A DNA stretch of 11,704 bases from Burkholderiales bacterium (lineage in GTDB: Bacteria; Pseudomonadota; Gammaproteobacteria; Burkholderiales; Burkholderiaceae_D): NCBI GenBank assembly GCA_016197345.1, contig JACPVY010000049.1, forward strand, positions 1 to 11,704, written 5' to 3'. The translations under genes and the position numbers were made by a program. Positions 7,042-11,704 of this stretch are shown piece after piece. Below the pieces are notes generated by a model, which did no database searches, was not told the origin of the DNA, and worked only from the letters and a program-made list of their open reading frames with translations. How positions within the stretch are numbered: position 1 is the stretch's first letter; the number at the start of each line of letters is the position of its first letter.

Positions 7042-7828
7042 TTAAGCCTTGCTCGCTAAATCACGTACCTGTTCAGCCGTTAGCAAGAACACCATATCGT
7101 CACCGGCGCTAGTGGTCAGCCAAGTGAATTCGGTATCCGGGAAAGCAGCTTCCGCATTGGCGCGTTCATTACCGATTTCGATCACGAGTACGCCTTCATC
7201 GGTCAACAAATTCGCTGCGCCATAGACGATTTGGCGTACTAAATCCATACCATCTTGGCCACCTGCGAGCGCAATTTCTGGCTCGGCGCGATATTCTTGT
7301 GGCAGCTTTTGCATCGAGCCACTGTTGACGTAAGGCGGGTTGCTGATGATTAAATCGTATTTGGTCGCTGGCAAGCTGGCATACAAATTCGACTCGAACA
7401 AACGCACGCGGTCTTGCAATTCGTATTCTTCGACATTGCGCTGTGCTACTTGCAAGGCTTCTTTCGAGATGTCGAGGGCATCGACTTTCGCTTGTGGGAA
7501 GGCGTCGGCTAGCATAATCGCGAGGCAACCAGAACCAGTGCAGACATCTAAAGCAGATTCCACACGGTCGGCATCTAGCCATGGCGAAAATAAATCGGGA
7601 ATTAATTCGGCGATGAAAGAACGCGGCACAATCACGCGTTCATCGACATAAAAGCGGTAGCTTCCTAACCAACCTTCGTTGGTGATATAGGCTGCTGGTG
7701 TGCGGTCGCTGGCACGGCGTTCGATCACGCTGAGGATTTGCGTGACTTTTGGCGTTGTTGAAGCGGGTTACCGCATAGCGCAAAAGATCGCGCACTGTGC
7801 TGAGCATATTCAGTGATGGATTCATCAT
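7042..7828 (-). pseudogene. prmB: prmB, uL3 glutamine methyltransferase, internal deletion and frameshift
   Basis: PrmB methylates a glutamine of ribosomal protein uL3 using S-adenosylmethionine. From ATG 7828 (or 7825) the first part reads MNPSLNMLSTVRDLLRYAVTRF, the typical PrmB start. Near 7746-7756 the sequence passes into another frame and continues VTQILSVIERRASDRTPAAY to the end at 7042. The second part holds the linker GWLGSYRFYVDERVIVPRSFI, the SAM-binding motif DVCTGSGCLAIMLA and the catalytic DLIISNPPYVNSGS. About 35-50 residues of the N-terminal helical substrate-recognition domain are missing; 787 nt remain where about 900 are expected. The methyltransferase domain could still be made from a GTG at 7728 but would lack substrate recognition. 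Position next to dapE is normal for Burkholderiales. The family call is firm; the reality of the deletion needs reads. Confidence 0.9.
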
Positions 7829-7871
7829 ATTTACTTAGGTAGAAATATTATTAGAGGCATCGAAAAACTAC

Positions 7872-7929
7872 GGCGCTTGCCACTTGCACAGCAGGCTTTA
7901 CACTCGTAAAGCGACAGTTCTCCGGCGCC
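7872..7929. repeat. Structured intergenic element between dapE and prmB
   Basis: A 7-bp hairpin GCTTTAC-ACTC-GTAAAGC (7895-7912) sits inside complementary outer arms GGCGC (7872-7876) and GCGCC (7925-7929). It fills the 119-bp gap between the dapE stop and the prmB start. No T-run directly follows the inner hairpin on either strand, so it is not a clear terminator. It may be a dispersed intergenic repeat or a processing site in the dapE-prmB transcript. Confidence 0.4.
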
Positions 7930-7947
7930 CCCTATTGGATTGTTTCT

Positions 7948-9078
7948 TTATTTCGTCAGCAAATTTTCCAGCGTGCGGCGATAAATATTTTTTAGCGGAT
8001 CAATATATTTGATCTCAATATGCTCGTCGATTTTATGGATACTGGCGTTTGGTGGGCCGAATTCTATCACCTGCGGACAAATCTGGGCGATAAAGCGGCC
8101 ATCTGAGGTGCCGCCAGTCGTCGATAGCTGGGTAGTAACGCCAGTTTCCGCCGCAATCGCGGCCGCCAAGGCATCGCTCAGGCTGCCGCGCGGCGTCAAG
8201 AATGGGCGGCCGCTCCAGACCCAATCGATCGAATATTCAAAATCGTATTTATCCAAAATCGCATGCACCCGTGCTTTCAGCGATTCATGGGTGCTTGCGG
8301 TGGAATAGCGGAAATTGAAATCGGCCACCAATTGGCCCGGAATCACATTATTTGCGCCAGTGCCAGCATGGATATTCGACATTTGCCATGAAGTGGGCAA
8401 ATAGTATTCATTGCCTTCATCCCAGACTTCGGCCGCCAGTTCTGCGAGCGCGGGGGCGGCAATGTGGATGGGATTTTTCGCCAATTGCGGGTAGGCGATA
8501 TGGCCTTGAATGCCTTTGATGACTAAATGACCTGAGAGTGAGCCACGGCGACCATTTTTAATCGTGTCGCCTAAGACTTGATCTGAAGTGGGTTCGCCAA
8601 CGATGCAGTAATCCATTTGCGTGCCGCGTGCTTTCAGGGCGTCGCACACTACCACCGTGCCATCTACCGCTGGGCCTTCTTCATCGCTGGTAATCAAATA
8701 GCCAATCGAGCCTTGGTGATCAGGGTGGGCCGCGCAAAATTCTTGGGTGGCTACGATCATCGCTGCTAGCGAGGCTTTCATATCGGCCGCACCGCGTCCA
8801 TAGAGTTTGCCATCGCGATGCGTAGGTTCAAACGGTTTCGAATGCCACTGCTCCACTGGCCCAGTCGGCACCACATCGGTGTGGCCGGCGAACACGACCA
8901 AGGGCTGGGCATCCCCTTTGCGCGCCCACAAATTGGTGACATCGTTTGATTGGATTGTTTCACACACAAAGCCTAGCGGCTCTAAGAGCTCTATCATGCG
9001 TTGTTGGCAGCCTTTGTCTTGCGGCGTGATAGAGGACAGGGCGATTAATTCTTCAGTTAGGGCTAGGGTTGCGCTCAT
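7948..9078 (-). CDS. dapE: Succinyl-diaminopimelate desuccinylase
   Basis: Cytosolic di-zinc hydrolase (M20 family) that splits N-succinyl-LL-2,6-diaminopimelate to succinate and LL-diaminopimelate, in the succinylase branch of lysine and peptidoglycan precursor synthesis. With the ATG at 9078 it has 376 residues, matching the family. All metal and catalytic residues are visible: His66 and Asp68 in [11 protein letters not shown], Asp99 in [10 protein letters not shown], Glu133-Glu134 in [12 protein letters not shown], Glu162 in IVGEPTS, and His348 near the C-terminus in [13 protein letters not shown]. Each is one position less than in the Haemophilus enzyme. A dimerisation domain occupies about residues 180-295. 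I chose [11 protein letters not shown] as the start because it matches the family; the frame is open to 9147 but the extra 23 residues look non-coding, and no strong Shine-Dalgarno precedes either. A 266-bp gap separates it from the spx-like gene, so it may have its own promoter. Confidence 0.95.
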   Translation of the reverse strand: MSATLALTEELIALSSITPQDKGCQQRMIELLEPLGFVCETIQSNDVTNLWARKGDAQPLVVFAGHTDVVPTGPVEQWHSKPFEPTHRDGKLYGRGAADMKASLAAMIVATQEFCAAHPDHQGSIGYLITSDEEGPAVDGTVVVCDALKARGTQMDYCIVGEPTSDQVLGDTIKNGRRGSLSGHLVIKGIQGHIAYPQLAKNPIHIAAPALAELAAEVWDEGNEYYLPTSWQMSNIHAGTGANNVIPGQLVADFNFRYSTASTHESLKARVHAILDKYDFEYSIDWVWSGRPFLTPRGSLSDALAAAIAAETGVTTQLSTTGGTSDGRFIAQICPQVIEFGPPNASIHKIDEHIEIKYIDPLKNIYRRTLENLLTK

Positions 9079-9229
9079 TGGGCAGGTATCAGTATCAGGG
9101 TGTGAATAAAAATGGGTGAATCGGGTAAAAAAGAGAGATGCTAGCATGCATCAATTGTTGCGAAATGGCAATGGTAACCAAGCCCGTTCAGGTGCGTCCC
9201 GAAAGTGGAAAAAGTCGGGCGGTTTGCAG

Positions 9230-9259
9230 GTAGTGTGGGCAACAAGTTGCCCACACTAC
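9230..9259. repeat. 30-bp near-perfect palindrome flanked by GTAG/CTAC
   Basis: GTAGTGTGGGCAAC (9230-9243) and its exact complement GTTGCCCACACTAC (9246-9259) are separated by AA, a 14-bp stem. It lies in the 266-bp gap between the spx-like gene and dapE. There is no adjacent long T-run, so it is a poor intrinsic terminator. The outer GTAG matches the head motif of REP elements. It could be a REP-type or miniature inverted-repeat insertion, or a large operator. Confidence 0.7.
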
Positions 9260-9344
9260 AGTGGCGAGAGGGGGAATGCACGCACCACCAATTCTTGAGC
9301 AAATTGTGCCCGGACTTCGACGCATGACATGGTGCTCGCCATGC

Positions 9345-9698
9345 TCACTCAAACAGGCTTTGATACTTTTCAGCGCTAAAGCCTACCGCGAGCACTTTGC
9401 CATCGCGCTCTAGCACTGGGCGTTTGACCAGCGACGGGTTTTCCAGCATCAGCGCCAGCGCAGTACTCGCGCTCGTACAAGCCGCCTTGCGCTCATCGCT
9501 AAGTGCGCGCCACGTCGTGCCTTTGCGATTGACTAAGACGTCCCACGCTTCTTGCGCCAGCCAATTTTCAACTTGCGCATTCGCTAGCCCCGCTTTTTTG
9601 AAATCATGGAAATGAAATTCAACGCTATGTTCTTGCAACCATACTCTGGCTTTCTTTACCGTGTCGCAGTTAGGAATGCCATATAGGACGATACTCAT
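9345..9698 (-). CDS. Spx/ArsC-like thioredoxin-fold protein (YffB type)
   Basis: Small cytoplasmic protein of the ArsC/Spx family, closest in pattern to E. coli YffB; the biological role of this subgroup is not settled. It has 117 residues from ATG 9698. The thioredoxin-fold N-terminus has LYGIPNCDTVKKARVWL with Cys11. A single Cys in that loop, not the CXXC of Spx, is typical of YffB. GTTWR (about 60-64) and the conserved cis-proline region KRP (92-94) follow, ending in GFSAEKYQSLF. The arsenate reductase role is unlikely because no ars genes are near. The start is 15 nt after the pilU stop with a GGGA/GGAA ribosome binding site in the junction, so the two genes are co-transcribed. A TTG one codon earlier is an alternative start. 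Confidence 0.9.
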   Translation of the reverse strand: MSIVLYGIPNCDTVKKARVWLQEHSVEFHFHDFKKAGLANAQVENWLAQEAWDVLVNRKGTTWRALSDERKAACTSASTALALMLENPSLVKRPVLERDGKVLAVGFSAEKYQSLFE

Positions 9699-9713
9699 CA
9701 ATTCCAGTTCCCA

Positions 9714-10856
9714 TTAAAGATTCAAGGTGAATTCGGTGTAAGAAGCGCTGCCCTCATCGGGCGCCTTCAATTCAATTTGTGGTTGCGATTTGTTTTCTGG
9801 CCCATTGTTGAGCATCCACAACAAATTGGTGGCCGAATCGGCGTTGGCGAGCGCATCGTCTTGGCTGATCTTGCCTTCTTTCACCAGATTTAGCAGCGCT
9901 AATTCAAACGATTGCGAACCAGGCGACATACTCTTATCCATCGCATCTTTGATCTGACCAATCTCGCCTTTTTCAATCAAATCCGAGACGTGGCGGGTGT
10001 TGACCATGGTTTCCACTGCTGCTGTCCGCGCGCCGCCATTGATCGAGCGCACCAAACGTTGCGAAATAATCGCCTTAATCGTCGAAGACAAATCCTGGAG
10101 AAGAGCAGGGCGGTTTTCGATCGGGTAAAAACTGATGATACGGTTTAGCGCGTTGTAACTATTGTTCGCATGCAAGGTCGCTAACACCAAGTGACCTGAT
10201 TGTGCATAGGCCATCGCTGCCGACATCGTTTCTTTATCGCGAATCTCACCGATCAAGATGCAATCTGGCGCTTGCCGCATCGAATTGCGTAGCGCGGTGT
10301 AGAGATTGGCGGTATCGGTGCCGATTTCGCGCTGGTTGACGATGGATTTTTTATTGCGGAACAGGTATTCGATCGGGTCTTCTAGCGTCAAGATGTGGCC
10401 AGAGCGCAATTCATTGCGGTGATCTAGCATCGAGGCAATCGTCGTCGATTTACCCGAACCCGTTGCGCCGACCAGCAAAATCAAGCCGCGCTTTTCCATA
10501 ATCAATTCAGACAGCACGCTAGGTAAACCCAGCTCACTCAATTTCGGGATCACCCCCGGCACAAAGCGAAATACCGCTGAAATACTGCCACGTTGACGAA
10601 AGGCGGATAAACGGAAGCGGCCGATGTTTTGCACCGGGATACCCATGTTCAGCTCGTTTTCGCGAAACAGCTCATCTTGCTGGTCTTGGGTTAACACTTC
10701 TTGCAACAGCGACATGATGTTGTCATTGTCCAAGCGCTGTTGATTGATAGGGATCAAGTTGCCGTTGATTTTCAGGTGCACAGGTGCATTGACAGCGAAG
10801 AACATGTCCGACGCATCCTTTTCCTTCATCAACAGGAATAAGCGATCCATAGTCAT
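9714..10856 (-). CDS. pilU: Type IV pilus retraction ATPase, PilT/PilU family (PilU-like)
   Basis: Hexameric cytoplasmic secretion-superfamily ATPase powering or assisting pilus retraction at the inner-membrane platform. It has 380 residues. An N-terminal PAS-like domain (about 1-100) is followed by Walker A GATGSGKST at 130-138, an Asp box around LTLEDPIEY (157-164), Walker B CILIGEIRD at 199-207 with catalytic Glu204, and a His box HLVLATLHAN at 222-231. The C-terminal region resembles PilU (SFELALLNLVKEGKI, DDALANADSATNL) and carries a polar tail after about 350, longer than PilT. PilU-like is therefore preferred over PilT; the start region also fits PilU. The ATG at 10856 has a strong GAGGAG six bases upstream. 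The gene stands apart from other pilus genes and sits within the dap cluster, which I recall as common in Betaproteobacteria. It shares a transcript with the spx-like gene downstream. Confidence 0.85.
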   Translation of the reverse strand: MTMDRLFLLMKEKDASDMFFAVNAPVHLKINGNLIPINQQRLDNDNIMSLLQEVLTQDQQDELFRENELNMGIPVQNIGRFRLSAFRQRGSISAVFRFVPGVIPKLSELGLPSVLSELIMEKRGLILLVGATGSGKSTTIASMLDHRNELRSGHILTLEDPIEYLFRNKKSIVNQREIGTDTANLYTALRNSMRQAPDCILIGEIRDKETMSAAMAYAQSGHLVLATLHANNSYNALNRIISFYPIENRPALLQDLSSTIKAIISQRLVRSINGGARTAAVETMVNTRHVSDLIEKGEIGQIKDAMDKSMSPGSQSFELALLNLVKEGKISQDDALANADSATNLLWMLNNGPENKSQPQIELKAPDEGSASYTEFTLNL

Positions 10857-10862
10857 GTTGTG

Positions 10863-10868
10863 CTCCTC
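10863..10868 (-). promoter_or_regulatory. Strong ribosome binding site of pilU
   Basis: GAGGAG on the minus strand lies 6 nt before the ATG at 10856. This decides for that ATG over the second ATG two codons later (10850). Confidence 0.75.
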
Positions 10869-10894
10869 AGGAATGTGAAGATTGTAGAGAATGT

Positions 10895-10936
10895 AAAAAA
10901 GGTGTGCGCGGCGCGCATTGATTATAGCCGCCGCGC
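10895..10936 (-). terminator. Rho-independent terminator after dapD
   Basis: On the minus strand GCGCGGCG (10936-10929) pairs with CGCCGCGC (10913-10906), a pure GC 8-bp stem with an AT-rich loop of about 15 nt. Six T follow five bases later (A-run 10895-10900 on plus). It starts 22 nt after the dapD stop and separates dapD from pilU. Confidence 0.65.
10921..10926 (-). promoter_or_regulatory. Candidate -10 box for pilU inside the dapD terminator loop
   Basis: The minus strand reads a perfect TATAAT within the loop of the dapD terminator, about 65 nt upstream of the pilU start. The corresponding -35 region is weak (TTAAAT at 17 bp). If used, the transcript would begin in the 3' arm of the hairpin and escape termination. 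Confidence 0.3.
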
Positions 10937-10958
10937 AATTATTATTTAATCACCCCGC

Positions 10959-11704
10959 TTAGTCACCACGTAATAATGCATTGATTTCGGTCTTTGCCCG
11001 CGTTTTTGCATCGACTCTTTTCACAATCACTGCGCAATACATGCTGTATTTGCCACAAGGCGATGGTAAGGAGCCAGAAACGACCACCGAACCAGAAGGA
11101 ATGCGGCCATATGTCACTTCACCAGTTTCGCGATTGTAAATTTTAGTGGATTGACTAATGTAAACACCCATCGAAATCACCGAATTTTCTTCAACGATGA
11201 CGCCTTCCACGATTTCTGAGCGGGCGCCGATGAAGCAATTGTCTTCAATGATGGTGGGCGCAGCTTGCATTGGTTCGAGCACACCACCGATGCCGACGCC
11301 GCCGGATAAATGCACATTTTTGCCGATTTGCGCGCAGGAGCCAACGGTGACCCAGGTATCGACCATCGTTCCTTCATCGACATAGGCGCCAATATTGACA
11401 AACGACGGCATTAACACCACGTTTTTGCCGATGAAACTACCGCGCCGCGCCGCTGCTGGCGGCACCACACGAAAACCGCCACGGGCGAAGTCTTCTGCGG
11501 TGTAATGGGCAAATTTCGAGGGCACTTTATCGTAAAACTGCAAGGCGCTAGCGTTGTTATTCCCTTCGTTGCTACCAGCTTCGCCCACGCTCATAGCGAT
11601 GTTGTCTTCCAAGCGGAACGAGAGTAGCACCGCTTTTTTTACCCATTGATTGACTTGCCAGCCATCTGCCGATTTTTCAGCCACGCGCAAAGCGCCGCTA
11701 TCGA
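10959..11704 (-). CDS. dapD: Tetrahydrodipicolinate N-succinyltransferase (N-terminus beyond right edge)
   Basis: Cytosolic trimeric enzyme transferring succinyl from succinyl-CoA to tetrahydrodipicolinate, the first committed step of the succinylase lysine/DAP pathway that DapE later completes. About 248 C-terminal residues are present; the frame stays open to the edge (upstream codons read [14 protein letters not shown]), so only some 25-30 residues are cut off. The left-handed beta-helix with hexapeptide repeats is clear ([67 protein letters not shown]), followed by [20 protein letters not shown] and the C-terminal VVSGSLPS and [19 protein letters not shown] polar insertion rich in Gly, Asn and Ser (residues around [13 protein letters not shown]) precedes the FYDKVP segment, longer than in E. 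coli. A hairpin terminator lies just downstream. Confidence 0.95.
   Translation of the reverse strand, partial: DSGALRVAEKSADGWQVNQWVKKAVLLSFRLEDNIAMSVGEAGSNEGNNNASALQFYDKVPSKFAHYTAEDFARGGFRVVPPAAARRGSFIGKNVVLMPSFVNIGAYVDEGTMVDTWVTVGSCAQIGKNVHLSGGVGIGGVLEPMQAAPTIIEDNCFIGARSEIVEGVIVEENSVISMGVYISQSTKIYNRETGEVTYGRIPSGSVVVSGSLPSPCGKYSMYCAVIVKRVDAKTRAKTEINALLRGD

Noticed and set aside
7196..7582. Minus-strand frame of 128 codons inside prmB
   Set aside because: Out of frame with the SAM-binding and NPPY motifs; an Arg-rich shadow translation.
9116..9298. Plus-strand 60-codon frame in the gap between dapE and the spx-like gene
   Set aside because: It runs through the 30-bp palindrome, has no ribosome binding site or recognisable motif.
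1..11704. CRISPR array, prophage, integron or toxin-antitoxin module
   Set aside because: No regularly spaced direct repeats, integrase, transposase, phage structural gene or paired small ORFs with overlapping starts were found.

Overview
This window looks like chromosomal DNA of a betaproteobacterium in the Burkholderiales, probably the Oxalobacteraceae/Undibacterium-Herbaspirillum side. The evidence is the Burkholderiales-type OmpR C-terminus, the dapD / PilT-PilU ATPase / Spx-like / dapE / prmB gene order, a beta-type ABC-F protein, and moderate GC content. The family-level placement is an inference. No phage, plasmid, IS transposase, CRISPR array, tRNA or rRNA is visible.

Layout, left to right. 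The minus strand from 1 to 948 carries the sensor half of an EnvZ-like kinase (running off the left edge) and, just upstream, an ompR gene that has lost nearly all of its receiver domain. A divergent intergenic region with OmpR-type direct repeats separates it from a small secreted protein gene (1165-1509, plus strand) that ends at a hairpin terminator. An AT-rich gap of about 330 bp follows, then a large FapA/DUF342 gene (plus strand) converging on the next block. From about 3718 to the right edge everything is on the minus strand. In transcription order this is dapD (cut by the right edge), a terminator hairpin, pilU, a Spx/ArsC-like gene, dapE, prmB (broken), two hairpin terminators or REP-like palindromes, an ABC-F ATPase gene (broken), a MAPEG gene (truncated), and an alpha-methylacyl-CoA racemase gene (intact).

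Functionally, dapD and dapE encode two steps of the succinylase branch of lysine/diaminopimelate synthesis. pilU encodes a type IV pilus retraction ATPase accessory, and prmB a ribosomal protein uL3 glutamine methyltransferase. The ABC-F gene encodes a soluble, ribosome-associated-type twin ATPase. The racemase handles 2-methyl-branched acyl-CoAs. EnvZ/OmpR is an osmo/envelope-stress two-component system.

The most striking feature is damage. Four genes (ompR, MAPEG, ABC-F, prmB) each keep a recognisable N-terminus but lack an internal or distal block of about 35 to 90 codons. In three of them the remainder resumes in another reading frame. These are missing conserved segments, not single-base slips. 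dapD (as far as seen), pilU, spx-like, dapE, the racemase and FapA look intact. The pattern means either a genome in active decay or a systematic assembly/consensus fault. The sequence alone cannot decide, but read mapping would.
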